This document shows positions 12,101-27,100 of a stretch of DNA of 64,000 nt, piece after piece. The DNA comes from Strix aluco (lineage: Eukaryota > Chordata > Aves > Strigiformes > Strigidae). How positions within the stretch are numbered: position 1 is the stretch's first letter; each line of letters starts with the position of its first letter. The notes beneath the pieces are model-generated. The model ran no database searches, had not been told where the DNA came from, and worked only from the letters and a program-made list of their open reading frames with translations. The DNA lies in contig NC_133940.1 in assembly GCF_031877795.1 (NCBI RefSeq), positions 9,115,985-9,179,984 on the forward strand, in the 5' to 3' direction. The position numbers were made by a program, and so were the translations under genes.

Positions 12101-15100
12101 CTTGTCCCCTTGCTTCAGGGTGCGCAGCTGCAACTGTTCAATGGCCTTTTTAGCCTTGGCCTTTAGTTGTCGCTGTAACAGAAAGCAGTCCTGGTTAAAC
12201 ACAGTCATTTTTCTCTTAAGTGGTGGTTACTAATACTTACAGAGGTGCCTACTGCAAGCAGGCACCAGTTTTATAACCCAGATGTTATCAAAACAAGCCA
12301 AGTAAGCATGACTATGTTATTTAGAGACAACATGAAACAGTTTCAGGACATACTGATGTGGTTATTGACTCTGGATGACACAAACATGCATATGCTTTGT
12401 TTTTAACCTAACCTTTTCACAAAGCACAGGAACTTCAAGGGTTTCTTCTTTGAGAAGATGCAAGATAATACCTTGATCAGATTAGACCTAGCCAAAACAA
12501 ACAGAACCCTTCAAACTGACTTGGTACTTAAGACTGAACAAGGAGTCCAACCATCAGTAATTTTAACTACTCACTTTATGACAGCTTCCTGGCACAAACT
12601 CACATCCTGATGAAGGGTGAGATTCTTTACCAATCACCTCAGCTACCACCAATGCACCCTGAACTAGCCCCCACCACTGCTCTACGGAGCACGGGAACGG
12701 CTCAGGAGCCTCCTAGCACTGGTCAAGTGGAAGAATGCAGTTTTATCTCAATATTGATTCAAAGTAACATGCACAAAGGAAAAAACAAACCAAAACACCC
12801 CCACAAAAGCCTCAGAGCTATTTCTCCCCTTCCCCATGACATAAGGTGTGAAACAAATCAAATTACTAGCCCCAGGTGGATTACAGGGCAGCTTTAATGA
12901 AAGCAGAGGCGGAAGCATTCCCCTTCATGCAATAATTTGCTTGCTGCTGTCAGGATAGCAGAGATGAGCAGACAGCAGAAGCCCAGCTTGCCTGGCTACT
13001 GTTGCTGTCCAGCTGTCATTGCAAAGCATTTAATTAGCACAGGAGCCAACATCTCTGTTTAAAGGTCACAGGTTGGTGCTTTTCCACCAAGAATATGACT
13101 GTCCTCTCCCTCCCCAGTGCACTTACTGCCTCAGGACACGGAGGCGTATCAGGCAGCTCTGGCAAAGCCGTCTCAACACGGGACTTATCCGGGGGAAAGA
13201 CTAGACTCAAGTTTTGCAGCTAACCAAAAACCCTCTTCCCAATTCAGCTGCTCAGTGCAGGAACCCCACAATGTTAGCTTTCCAGCATTACTTCCCCTTA
13301 ATGCATTTCAGTTCTGTTACAAGAATCTTTTCTGGGATGATGGTGCAGTGCTAGGGACACAAGCACAGAAGGAACAAGCGGGTGGAGGGCTGCTGCTGAC
13401 ACCTAACAAACTCAGCGAGAACTGGTAATTCAAGTCCGTGTAAGATTCCCTGTGCTGAAGCAGTTAAAGGCAAACAAGCTGATTTATATGGTCCGCTGAG
13501 ACCCTGTCAAACAGTTTAGGTGAAAAATGATCTATTTGTACACCGGCGTTGTTTTGGGGTCTTAAGATACAGCATCAATGTGCATGCTTTTAGGAATTTA
13601 ATAGTTGATAGCTATTAACAACTATCAAGGAAGAGAGACATACAATCCAAAGGTGAAAGATGCAAACAAGTTTTCAGGTATATTTTTAGGAATAATAACT
13701 AGTCAAGTTTTCTTCGAAGCTTATAAAGTTCTTCTGCTGAAGACATCAATATATCTTTCTGTGTGTCACTTAAGGTTAACTTTAGCATGATGTTCCCCTT
13801 GTCAGTGTTTCAGACTGAAGCCAGAGAAGCAGCCACATACTCATCTCAGTAAACAGAGGCCCCCCAAAGTTTCAGCAGCAAACATGGTAACATCCATGAA
13901 GCAGGAATGCAGCATTATTAGTGCTTCTCATACACAGCCAGAACTATCCGTCAGTGCTACTTGTTATTAATTGAAAACTAAACTTTCTAGGAATGTACTC
14001 CCTCATACAGTATCTAATCTAACACATCTAATGTCAGGCCAAGAATATTAGACAGGACCCAACTGGCTGTATCGTTAATAATTTACTGAAATAATATTTT
14101 AAGTTTTGCCTGGGCACAAGTTTAATTGCTCTTCATGAAATGCACCAATGGCAAAGTCACCTTTAACATTGATTTTTATCCCCTCCAGGGGAACGGAGAA
14201 AGGTTGCAAGAGGAAGCTTTTTATTCAATAGCTTACCAGGAGATCCAGGATACTCAAGCTTGTAATGTCAAAGCATTTTGTGAAGCCAAGTTTTTAAAGC
14301 AAACATTAAATGTTAATGACATTAAAAGTCTAAAAGCCCCAACGCAGCAACTCTAGAAAAAATAGCTAAGTTGAGTCAGGAAAAAAAAGAATCAAGACAT
14401 TACAAAACAGGTCAGGTCCCAGCTCCCATCCAGGCTCTAGCATGCTGAAGTAGAGATGTTCCTAACTGGGAAAATTAGGTTTGTTGTTGCTTAGTCCTCA
14501 GTTTTTCCTAGCCCAATGCTGCCAATTTTATCCCCAACCCTTTCTGCATAAGGTACCTGGCACGGTCACGGCAGTGCAGACTGGCAAGCTCTAAGGAGGT
14601 CAGGAACTCCTGCTTTTCTCCTGTAAGCTAAGGAAGTTCTTCCCCACACGTAGCTACCGCCATTGAAACAGGTTTGAACTGTGGAAAGTTGAGCAACTCA
14701 CCTCCTCCAAAGCCATTAATTGGGTCATTTCTCAGCTGCAACATCTAATCTTTATGAAATCAATGGAAGTGAAGACTCAAGCTTAAATTAGAAACCAGGC
14801 CACAGACAACATTGCTGGCCATTTTGCATTATTCAGAAAGGTTAATATACTGAGGAACTGAATTTGCCAATACTCCCCTGACCAGAAAGGTAGCAAGCCA
14901 CCTACCATGCTTGCCTTGTTTTAACACCTTCTTGCTCACAGACCTCACAATGCAGTAAGAGATCAGAGGTAGGGACTTAAATTTCAAGCCTAGAAGAAAA
15001 TATGCATTCAGATAAGAACTAGCAGGTTGTAAACAGCTTAGCTAGCTGGCTCATCAGGAAAAAAGCTACTCTCTTTTAATTCAAAGGGCAGATGTACTAC

Positions 15101-18100
15101 TAAACTCATGTTTTTGCTTGGACTGCAAGATTACATGACTGGTTCTTCTCAATAGTCACTCAACTTTTTAAAGAAAACCTTTGCACAGTTTTACATTACT
15201 GACTTGTATGCAATTGCTGCTCAAGCTGAGAGACAGCTGCTGCCTTCAAGAAAAGTCTGCAGAGAACATGTTTAAAACCTGGATGATAAGTGATCAAGCC
15301 ATCCAAGGAAAGTGCCTTCACCAGAAGCAGCGAGTAGTCATACCAAGAAGTACAGAAACTGTATTAGCAAATGGCAAAGTTTAAATGTACTCAACAGCCT
15401 ATCTATAAAACAAGAGATTGCTTCAGACAGCACTGAGGTCTGAAGATTTTTCTCAAGCCAAAACAAAAAACATATTGCCAATATGGCAATACCTGGAAGC
15501 CGTCCAGTTCAAGCAGGGGTTACTGCTAGTCCCATGCATGAATGAAACTTTTATCTAGCCAGGCTCTTGTTTTCAAGAAGCCTTTACAGAAGGGACAAAG
15601 GATCTAGAAAATGGTCTCCCCTCTTTCTGTTCTACCCCTTAGTAAGCAAATGGGACTCAAACTTCATCGCCCTTTTCAGTCCAGGGCAAGAGATCTCCTG
15701 GGGCTTGGCTCAGTCCACAAGAACAAGCCAAATATTCAGGAACCTGAACAAACAAGAGACAAGCTGCAGAGCATCATTATCACATATCACCATCGTGTAT
15801 CATAGCACTCTGCAGAGCAAGTCAAAAGTGTTCATTCGTTTTGGTTCAAGTGGTAGACTGACACTTTAAAAGACTCCTCACAACAGCAACACAACCCCAT
15901 AGGGAAGGTCAAAAAAGCAGACAGATACTTTGAAGAGAGGTAACACTGGGTAAAGGGATGCATTCAGAACAGCAGTTCACTTCTGAAAGAGGGAAAATTT
16001 GTAATACTTAACTATCACCACACTTGATTGTTTCCTAAAGACACCTCCCAAAAGAACGTATAACCCTTGGACATCTGTGCAATAAAGGAGACAAAACACA
16101 CTCCTTTACTCCACCAAATAACAGACTGAAGTCCAGGCAATCTGAGTTTCCAAAGGGCTGAACGATGACAGGAAAGCTCCCCATGTAGCATGCAGGTTGA
16201 TCAGTGGTTTGACTAATATTCAGTATTTCATGGAGCTAAAGCAGTTAAGTCTCAAACTTGGGATATACCTGAAAACCCAATCAGCTGGTTAACAGGGAAC
16301 GCTGTAGCATCACCTTTTAGTAGTTCACCTTCACTAACAACAACTTTCTTGTTATTCTTTGCTTATCTAATCATTGCGAGGTCAGTTTTTAGATGCCATG
16401 GTATAAAAACAATTGAAAACACTTCTGGATTGTCTTGAGTTTCACTTTTACAAAATAGTAAATTTTTACCCCCTGATATCAGAGAAGCTTTCTTCTATTC
16501 TTATAGTTTATAAAGCACTTTTTAAGTCTCCTTAATTTCAGTTCAGCTGAAATCATGTGGAACTGGCATGTCATTTATCAATGTTATTTTTCAATCTACA
16601 GTAAACTCCTTGTGCACACAGAGCCCAAGACAGAAATAGTTTGTCAAGGTGCTGGCCAAGCAGACTGGATTGTCCCAGTACCCTCTACCACTGAGGTATT
16701 AATAAACTTTGTAGCTTGTTGAAAGCCTGATAACTCAGAATAGAGCTGGACTTCCACAACTGCTCCACTAAATACCTTCAGAGCAGGAAAAATTTTCATG
16801 TGATTTGATAAACAGCGCCTTTTGAGGACCAGATTCTAGTGCACCCATTTTTTTCTGCCCAGGTTTGTTTAGCATTAAACAGAGTTCTCATACTAGGGTA
16901 GATGGCAGGGAATGAAAGAGGGAGTTGATCAGCAGGATACAGTGTGTGCATCTCTGTCCACAGATGTCAGCAAGAAGAACAGCATCAAGTTACAGAGCTC
17001 CATGAAAGGTACTACAGAGACAACTCCGTGTGACATCCAGGAGTGGCAATGCTACATCTCACAGGCAGATGACAACTTCCAATACTGCTCTTCCAACTAT
17101 TCCCTATTGTATCCTTATTCCCTTATTAGCCTCACGTCACTTCCAGGTGTGGCATAACACCTGAACATCCAAAAGCACTTAGAGGAGGTCTAGTCCAGAT
17201 GTTTGAGGCAGAGACAGCTTAGACAAGGCACAAATACAGTTCAGCTCACTGTTAGATCTTTAGTCTCAGTAAGGATATAGCCAGCTGACCATCAGCCACA
17301 AGATTACACTTAAGACTACAGGATTTCAGAACACAAACTCAACGGAGTTAGGTTCTGTGATTACTAGAGAGAACCCAGCATTCAACTCTGGCCAATACTT
17401 GAACCCAGCATTCAGCTCTGGGAATATTGCTGTCGTTCACCCTAGCTAGTCTCTCTGCCTGCCAAGAACAACGATGGTTTTGCACACTGACATTTTGAAG
17501 AAGCCAGTCCTAAAGTGTTACAGAAGCCTGAAATTGGCTTGAATTTCAACACCTGTGTCCAACTTCTAGCTTTATCAGCTTATTTCAGAAGGATCTTGCT
17601 CAAGGGGCCTGAAAGCTCCAGGACACCAGAGAACCTGAGTAGGGCAGGTGTTCTGCAGTGGCAGAGAAGTCTGTCACTTCTTTAACTATTTAACTACCGA
17701 TCCAGAGATAATTCACATACTCTGAGCTCAGCTAGAGCGAGATGCTCATGCTGTTGCTGTCTGTAGGAGAGGACTCTAACAACTCTTCTTTTAGAATTCA
17801 AGTAGCTCCTGCAAGAAGCACTGCAAATACCAATGGTCTCCTCTGCAACACAGCTCTAAGGGCAAGGCTGAAGTACTCACATCTGAGCCACTCAGATCCT
17901 GTTCCTGCTGCTGCCCATCACCTCTGACAGATGTCATGCCAGGACTTTATTCTCACTTTTAAGGCTTTTGCTTAAGCTCTGAAGCAGCAGGTATAAGTCA
18001 GGTCCGATAAGACTGAAGACAAAGCTGTAAGCATCAGTCCTATCAGCTGATCAGATTATTGCACAGAAGAGAGTTACTTGGAAACTTAACTCATTAGCAG

Positions 18101-21100
18101 CTCCCTACCTAGGGTTTAAAAAGAACACAATTTAACAGTGCTTTTTTTCAACTCCTAATTGAGAGTGTCACTGCAATTCTCAGAAAGCTTTCGGTCAGAA
18201 AGCAGCTTTCAACAAGCAGCAGCTTCCCAACTTGTGGTCTAAAGGCGGCCCAAAGTCATGCACCATTTTGCAGACACGGTTGCAGTCGTGTCTCACATTA
18301 CAGCTAGCACATAGGCAGTGCTACGTGGGAAGTGTGAGGGTCAGCTAAAAGGAGTTTAGCGCTCTCACCGCCTCCAATATATCAGCATTACTGCTGCACT
18401 GAAGTTCAGGGAGTAAAATTTGTAGGAGACAAAGTTAACTAAACATGATCAGTTGCTTTCTCCAGACAGTTTACTTTTTGTTGTTTCTTTGGAAAGTTTG
18501 AAGCTGTTTAAAGATATATCTTTTAGCATTTTAAAGCTCACACTCACCTTCCTATGGAATGAACAAATTCAATAATTTTGGTGCTCAACCGGTATTTTGC
18601 CCTCAAGATCCACAGCATGGATGCTCGGGGGTATAAAACAAGCAATGGCACACACAAACTCACCTGAGTCCTGGACTGGGCCCTTGCGATCCTGAGTCTC
18701 CGAGCAGAATAAAAAACAAAGTAGCCCATGGTTGCTGCTGTGACGATGAAAAATGACACCGAGATGAAGAAGATGGAGTATTGATTCATCCAAGGACCAT
18801 GTTTTTTCCCCACTTCAATAACCATCGTCACTTTCATGCCACTCTCAATCCGGTGTAAGATCTCCATGCCTTTCAGGTTGCCAATCATGATCGCAACAAT
18901 GTTTTCAGCACCTGCAAAGGAGAAGGAGAATCCACGCTCAATTCCCAGGTGTTGTATAAAAGTCATCGTCTTAGATGTTCCAGTTCAAGCGCTAAAGAAC
19001 AGACTGAAAAGTTTCTAACTAGCATTTGCAGATTCAACATGCACGGATGGAATGTCATCTCCGTGTGTTTGAAAGGTACGTCTGATTAAACATGGTTCAC
19101 TTGTGCAGGTCATAGGTAGAATTCATTCCTCTCCATAGCACTCCTCACTCCCATGTAGGACATGCATTGTCATTATTTTAGACTCAAGACTTTGGCAACT
19201 TGCATTTTAACATGCCTTTAAACTACATGAAGTTAAAAATAAGCCCTATACAGAGTGAGGTCACTAGGGATTGTGGTATCTCCAGGAGCTCAGAGATGCC
19301 AGGTCCACAGATGGTGGCTTAGGGACCCTTCCTGTGATGGATCTGACTCCCTCCCTGCTCCACTGCTACTTCTTAACACCTCTTTTCTAAATTTGACAGT
19401 ACTGTTGAGAACTTCCCCAGACACTGAGCAATCAGAGCCACAGATCAGTCTGTATTTTCAGAAGCAATTGAGAAATGTTTGAGTGAAGTTTAGTTGTGAA
19501 CTATAAATGTTGTTGTGGGTTTCTAATGCAAATTCAGAGGGAAGCAAATACGGAGGTGTGCTCGGCTTTTAAACAGTTGGTGGCAGATGGCAAACTCCAT
19601 CCAGATTTTAACAACAGATTTCATTTACTCAGTTGAACGTCATGACAAGCCATCAGAGGAACCAAGGGTTTTATGGTAGGAACAAATTTCAAGCAACTCT
19701 GGTCACCAAGTACAGACCAGAACAAAGCTGCTTTCATTTTAGTGACAAGCAAGTGCTTGAAGACACTTGATACTATTTGCAGGAACTTCAGGCAGTCCCA
19801 ATATAACAGAGAGGCTCTTAAGAGGAAAAAAAGGGAGAAAGGGAGAAGAGTAAATTGTCACTGGGCCAGTGACAATGGCCTAAACTAAATACAAGAAAAG
19901 TGGATTCGAAGACTAGCCGGTCAGGAGTCTCACTGCATTAAACCATCAGGTGCACAACATCCATAACAGATACTGCATGGTGAAGGAATAAAGGCTGTTA
20001 CAGAAGTGCTATTTTTAGCTCACCTCCCAGCCAAACACTTTTTAATGGGGAGACCAATTTTTTTCCCATCCATTAAGAGAAACCTTAGCCAACTTTCAGC
20101 TATGAAAAAACCCTAGAATTGGTGTTAAACCACAAAGGCTCTTATTTGAAAGCACTTACTAGTTTTCCAGCTTGTTCACATGCCTTTGATCCAAGATGGC
20201 TAAGCATGATGTCTTGCAACTCTCCTCAGTGTGACTAAACTCATCTTTTATTCAGAAAGCTCCTTGTAATGAGAAGTACATCATACAGAGAAGAGGGGAA
20301 AAAAAAAAAAAAAACAAAACACCAAAAAAACCCCAGCCAGACGGCAACTACTCTCCTTTATGATGAACTAGGGCTTATATGTCAGTTATAAAATGAGCTG
20401 GAGTCAGGTGTTAGGAGCAAGTAAAGAATTAAGCATGGGTCAAGTCAGAAGCTGAGACTTTCATAAGCATGGAAGAAAGCGTGGAAGAACAAGCTGTAAC
20501 AACAAGAAAATAAAAAGCCTGCCAAAAAAGAAAAAAGAACTTGTTCTGCCTTGTTCCCCTTCGCTCCTGCATGTCTCACTAGTCAAATATAGCTTGTGGT
20601 TGTGCGCAACACATAATGTAGTGTAGGGACTCCTGTTAATGAAATGTCACCATCAGCCTGCAAAACCACTTCAGCTACTAAGCCATCAGTTGTGAACAAG
20701 TTTTACCCTTAAAGGAAAAAAAAATCTTCCATTTAAGTTTCAGGCTAATCGGTTCACCAGGATGTCATTAGATGACAGTTCTAGGTCTTTTCCTGACAGT
20801 TTTTCCCCCAGAGATTTCTCCTGCAATGTCAGCTCTGGTTTAGATAAACACATGCAAGTGGTCAGCTGGTAGCTTTGACACTGGAGCAACAAGGTCAGGA
20901 GGGAGGGAGCAGTCATTTCCATCAGCACCTGCACTATGCTCTCCGCCTTGGAGCCAACCCCCACTGGCATACATCAGCATCCATCTCCAATATTTTGTAA
21001 CGCAAACTCTTAGGACCAACAGTTAATTTCTAAAGGCGATTACAGGTGAGGTAACCTGACATCACATGAAGTTAACCAAATGCCTTATGCCAACAACAGC

Positions 21101-24100
21101 GGAAAGTTACCCAGAAACTGCATCTAAGTTCTGGCCATCAGTAGCACAGGAGTTTAGTCACTGCAGAAGCTCCTTTTGGAGAGGGACTAAACAAGGCTCT
21201 GGCACCATTACACAGGGCCTGTCATGGGGGCAGCACCCTTACCTGGCACAAAACAAGGCCTCCTTGTCTACCAAGAGGAGATTCAATGATGCCCTGTTAG
21301 CCTGAAGCTAAAACAGAAGCCCAGAATCCATGTTTAGCACTACTGTTGTGCTTCTAGAATAAAACCAGCTAGGATCATCCCCCCACAACGCTTCCTGAGC
21401 CGCCCCATGGGGCCCATCATGACAAACACTGAAACATGTCACTGTGGCCTGGAAACCACCAACCTAGACAGAGGCTCCTGACAGTACTTGGGCATCTTAA
21501 TGGAAATATTTGAGGGGACATCTGCAGAGGTATCTTAAGCATAGCAGCTGCCCTGAACTGTCAGCTTTTTCCCCCCAGACTCCAGCAAAGCAAGAGGAAA
21601 ATCAGTTTCTGCCTGGCGAAAACCTCCCAGAAACCCAAGTTCCTTGCCTAGGCATCAGCTTTTGTGATTCAGGTAGAGCTTTCTGTAACAGTTTAAGGGA
21701 CATTAGAAGGTGAGATTAAGCTGCTGCCTGTTTAGCTAATAATGGGCTCATTGCTAAACAGAAGCAAGACCTGTTTAGTTAAACATTTCCCAGCCTCTCT
21801 CCTTTCCCATATCCTGTGAAATTGGAGAGGGAAAGTTATTCAAGACTTTACACAAATATAATCTGCCTCTGTGTATTTGGAGTTTTGCAGAAATCAGAAG
21901 GCAGCATGCTGGTCAAAATCTGAAGGATGCTGTTTTGTTGGCAGGTTGGCACAGATGAAGCACAAGAATTTAAATGTTTTTTTGTGGTGGAGGAAGAGCT
22001 GGGACATAAGCACATTTGGCACACAAGGAGAGTGCATGACTGAGATCAAAGTTTTACCTTCCTGTATCAGATTTACTTAGATGCAGAGTGGAGTTGCATC
22101 TATTTATATAAATAAATCTATTTTTATATATAAATATTTATATCTATATTAAACTCTGCCCTGCAAAGACTTCACTTGTTCTGCCATTACACTCCTGCTC
22201 CCTGTAAACAAAGCTACAGGTCTGACAATTCAGTAGAGAAATGCAACGTGCAAGAGGTGCACAGAACTGGGAGCATTAATTTTTGCACAGTAAACGCCTG
22301 CTTTTTCATAGTCATTACAGGGATTATTGTAATTCAGTGCTACTCATGTATGTGCTACAGATAAACCTATTTTGAACCAAGGAAACTGTAGGTCCTGGAG
22401 AACAGTCACCCCACAATATTTAGCAGACTGCAACGTAACCTAATCAGTGCCTTAGCTGCAGCCATTTTTAGCTAAAAATCACAATCTGTTCATGCATTAA
22501 AGCACACTGAGGCAAGGATTAGGTCTTGGGGCCAACCAAATCCCCAAACAAGGGATGGTAAAGTATTGCTTACCCGATTCAGATTAAGTATACTCAATGT
22601 ACAGGATAACCAGAACTTTAGTTCTTTGGGCCACTGCACATGACTAAGTCCCAGACAGGTAAGCCTCTATGTGCCATTGCTAAGTATGGTGGGACTCCAT
22701 GGCATACCTCAAGGCAACACTTGCATTGCCGATGCATGCTAGAGCACAGTGCTGATGCCTCCACGGTCTCCATTCTTGCACAGCTATCGCCACAAACCCT
22801 CTCCCCACAGAAGCAGCTCAGAAGAGCTGTCACAGTGTTCTCAGGGTGAACAAACCTGCAAGCTGATTCCCATAGAAGGTGGAATTTCCAGACTTGCCTA
22901 ATTTTTTTCCCTCCCTCCCCCATGCAAGTGAAGATACGAAGCAGCTTAGAGGAACTACCTCCTTCTCAGGCATATTACAAGTACAATAACAACTTCTAGA
23001 AACACTACAAGCAGGTTTCCCTAGATGTTACAGTGAAATGTCTTTTTTTTTTTTTAAATGAAAAGGGAACTGGTTTTCTACAGATACTGATTATTAATAT
23101 CCTGTAGTGAGCATTCCTTTCTCATTTCTCTGTAGAGAACTGTTGAAGTTGTCTACCCTTCCAGGTAGTTATGGTACAGCTTCCAGGTGGTCTGGGGTTC
23201 ACAAATTGTCAAGGAGATTCAGAGATTAAGGAATGCACCACGTTTTGCAGTAATTAGAAGCTACATGACTGAAGGTTTTCTGTCCAGCCCCCAAAACTCA
23301 CTACCGTTAAAGCCCTTCTATAATACAGAAAGAGAAAATAAAACTTCAGAAGGGAGCTACACTAGTACTCCAAGTGGAATAAATACAGTAGAGTAAGACT
23401 TAAAAGCCCAGAGACTACAGCCACAGCATGCAGACTTGCAGGAAAGTTCTACCCACAAGAGGTTCTGCAATGGTGACACTGAGTTTGCTCATGGTCTGGA
23501 GATCCGTGCTTGTTGGGGAGCCTGCGGAGGCCCCATCAGCCCTCCAAGAGTACAGCTGCTAGCTGTATGTGTAAACTCAACAGGCAGATTTCTCCACTGG
23601 GATAAAAGTTGAACCCTACCTTAACCATAATTAAAATTTATCCCTTGTGTCCTGCATCTCCAGCCTTGCAGTCCAGCCACTCACTGCACGAGAACATCAG
23701 AACAAGCACAGGGTACTGCCTAAGCTTCACCCACTGCTGCTTCCACAGCAGCCATCCCTTCTGAGACAGCTTTGGTAAGCAAATCTCCCCCTGAGGAGAG
23801 CAGGGTGTTGCTACAGCAGTGTGTTTTTCAGGGTAAAATCCTGCCTCCTGGACACTCTGGTGCAGGCTCCTACAAGTTGAAACCACACCATGCGTGGCAG
23901 CCAGCTCAAGAGGAGGAAAACAGGCCTGTTTGTGCATGCTGCTCCTCCTCAAAGCTCCAACCGGTTTGAAGTCAAACTTTGTTGTTTCACTTTCAGATCT
24001 TTGCCTTTTCTTCCAGATGTTAGAAAAAAAGAAAACTTTGCCCCTGTGTTAATCTTAATTTAGCTTTTGTGTTGCATGCTTAATAAATCTGAAGCACAAC

Positions 24101-27100
24101 CTGGCAAGGGGAGGAAGGAGTGCACCCTCCAGTAATTTGCATCTCTGCTGTGTTAGCAAAGCCCCCTCACGTTTATGAAGGCCGTATTTAAGTCCCCCAG
24201 CCAATTAAGTGCCAGAAAACAAGTTTAGTTTTAAGAAAACCATTTTCAGCATTTGAATTTAAGGAATCTTTATTGTAATACCACATTTCTTATTCACCGC
24301 TTGAGTTTCATAACCAAGAAAACTGAACTGGCTCAGACTGCTAACCACAATGCCAGCTTTACAACTGTATGCTATTTTCTGCTGCAACCCATTTTAAGGT
24401 CTAATATACTAGTACCTGACACGAAACATCATGTGCCTTCAAAACTTAAGCAAAAACTTCAGTTATGAAACTTGCCATCTCCACACACTTTCCCCTCCTC
24501 TACCACTGACTTTGAAACCCCACCTAACACCACAGAGAACATTACTTCAATCCAAGGGAAGCATTTAACATTTTCTCTGTGCAATATTCTGAGGTGACGC
24601 TGACAAACGCTGCGTATGTTTTTCCAACTCTTGTGAAGCCCTGGCAAAGCTTTTTGCAGTGAATAATTAACTTCCAGCTGTTTGACAGCTTCTCATGTCA
24701 AGGAAGTCAACTCAAGAGCTCCAGCTCCAAGTCAGCTCCTCTAGCCTCACCTAAAATTGGTTTCTCAGCTGGTTCAGGCATTGGAACTGTTTTGCATTGT
24801 TTAAACTTGCTTTAAAGCAACAAAATTCAGCTTCAGGTAAGTCATGAAAGGCCCTTTCATTTCATTTTAAGGGCCTCAGTGTAACCTAGGGCAAATTCTA
24901 TAGATCTTCATTTTCTCAGATAGCAAAAGCCAAACCTCTCTGTCTCTATCACTGTTTACCAAAGCAGGCTGGAGAACAGCATGATGGGACCCCTTCCCCC
25001 TTGGGAGCAGACCTAGCTACAACATAGTGTGGTGAAAACATTTGAGTAAGATAATAGTTTTGTAGGTATTTTTAAGGGGGAAAAAAAAAAAAAAAAAAAG
25101 ATATAAACATGCCAAGTAGGCAAGTTATTTCAGAACAAGGGAAAAGCTAGCATGCCACACACAACCTCCAACACTTCAGATTCCATAATTTTTTTCACCC
25201 TTTCTGAAAGTCCACAGTTTCGCATCATCTTTAAGCAGAGTGAAATTCTATCAGTATTATTTCACTTTGTCCAGAGAGCGCCTTGTGCAACCAACACATC
25301 TGCCCCGGCACAGCCACCGCTTCCTCTCCCCGGGAACCAGCACAGCTCACCCCACCTAACGCTTCACTCAGGTATACCCACAAACAGTCCTTGGTCTTGG
25401 GGGTATCAGCAATCCCTTTCAACAATATTTTACCCTAATATCCAACCAACACTAAATTTTCCTTAGGACTCAACTGGGTTTTTAATATTGAAGAGAAACA
25501 GTTTCACAGGATTCACTGGAAGGGAAAGGAAAGGTAACTCTATCTGAAAGTTAAACATTATCTTTCCCTGTGTAGAAAGGGGTTTTCTGACAGGCTAGCC
25601 ATGGCTGGCTCATTGGAAGTTGTTTAATATTGCAGTGGCAGAGTGAGTCCAGATAAACAAAGAATTTGTTTTCATTGAAAAAAAAGGATCACCATTTTTT
25701 GTTTTACAAAGGAATTAAACAGCAATCCAGCAGACAACCAATGAACTGTTTTCTCTGAATGTTTTAAGACAACTGAGAAATGAAGGATGCAAATGTTAAC
25801 AGATTAAAGGCTGCAGCCATTCTGCTACTCAGCTAAGTTCTGCCAGAGAACTACTACAGGATGAAGGATTTTATTTTTAAAGTGCTTGCATGATCTTGCA
25901 GAGAAGCCTTCAGAGAATGCAGTCATACAAGAACTGTTCAAAGTGCCACAGCAATAACCCATCACATCCCCTTTCTGCAGCTATAGAAAGCTCCAGCTGA
26001 CCACCATGTAAGCCACACGCTCAGAAAAAGCGGAATGGAAGAAATTACTTTTGATTTTGATTGCTTCACATACAAAGGGAGCAGCAAAAGCAGACTTCAG
26101 AGTTTGAATTCTAAAGGAAAGGATAGGCTCTCCTTAACCACAGCAGAATCACTACCTGAAGACTCTTTAGGGAGATGAAATACAAACCCTGGCCTTGGTC
26201 AGATGGTGGCTGGATCTTTTCTTTTATCTACATGATACAGTGCTTGCAGCACAGAAGATCAGCACTAGCTGTGCCTTCAGCCTTAGCCAAAGGAAAGAGC
26301 AGCACTCCCCTGGCATCCCTCCAACATCAGCAAAAAGGCATTAGGAGATCAAGCCATCTCCTGTACTTTAACATGAAAGACACTGTCAGTTGACTCTCCA
26401 ACAATTTCCTACCAGATTAGCACACCTGGCTCTTCAGGCACGTAAGAAGAATATTTGATATACTGTCTTTCAGCTTTAAAAAAGAAAACGTAAGACATAA
26501 CACTTTGAGTACTGCTTATCTGATCTTATTGAAATAGATAGAAATAGGGGATTTTTGGTGGTTATCAAACAGGCTGGTGCAAGTTTACTGTTATCTGTTA
26601 CAGTAGAAGGGAAGATAAAACTAACAGCACACACAGACTGAGCTGATATTACGGACATGATGCAATTCATCTCGACTGAAGGGCCAGCACTGCACACAAA
26701 AGCCATTGTGTCGAGGCACCATACCACCCTAGGGACACAAGGGCTGTACACGCAAGGGCTACGCGCGGCCTCGGAGCTGTGCTATGAAACCAGATGCCTG
26801 CACGCTAGATCTGCTCTCATCAATGGTACAATGTTGACAAAAACGTAACGATTGCTCTCATCCACATGCACAAGGCCAAGTCTTATCAGGAATGCAGATC
26901 TGACCGAGCAGCGCCTATCCTGGCACTCACCCTCCAGCGCAGACACTGTCAGAGGAAACGTCATCCTCATCCTCGTGCCTTTATTGCCCTGCGATAAGCT
27001 CTCCCCTTTGCAAGAGGGGAGGGTGGCTGAACTCATAGTTCCAGGAGCAATTTAAGCCTGGATGAACTGACACATAGGTAGGCTTGTCCCTCCCCGTTCT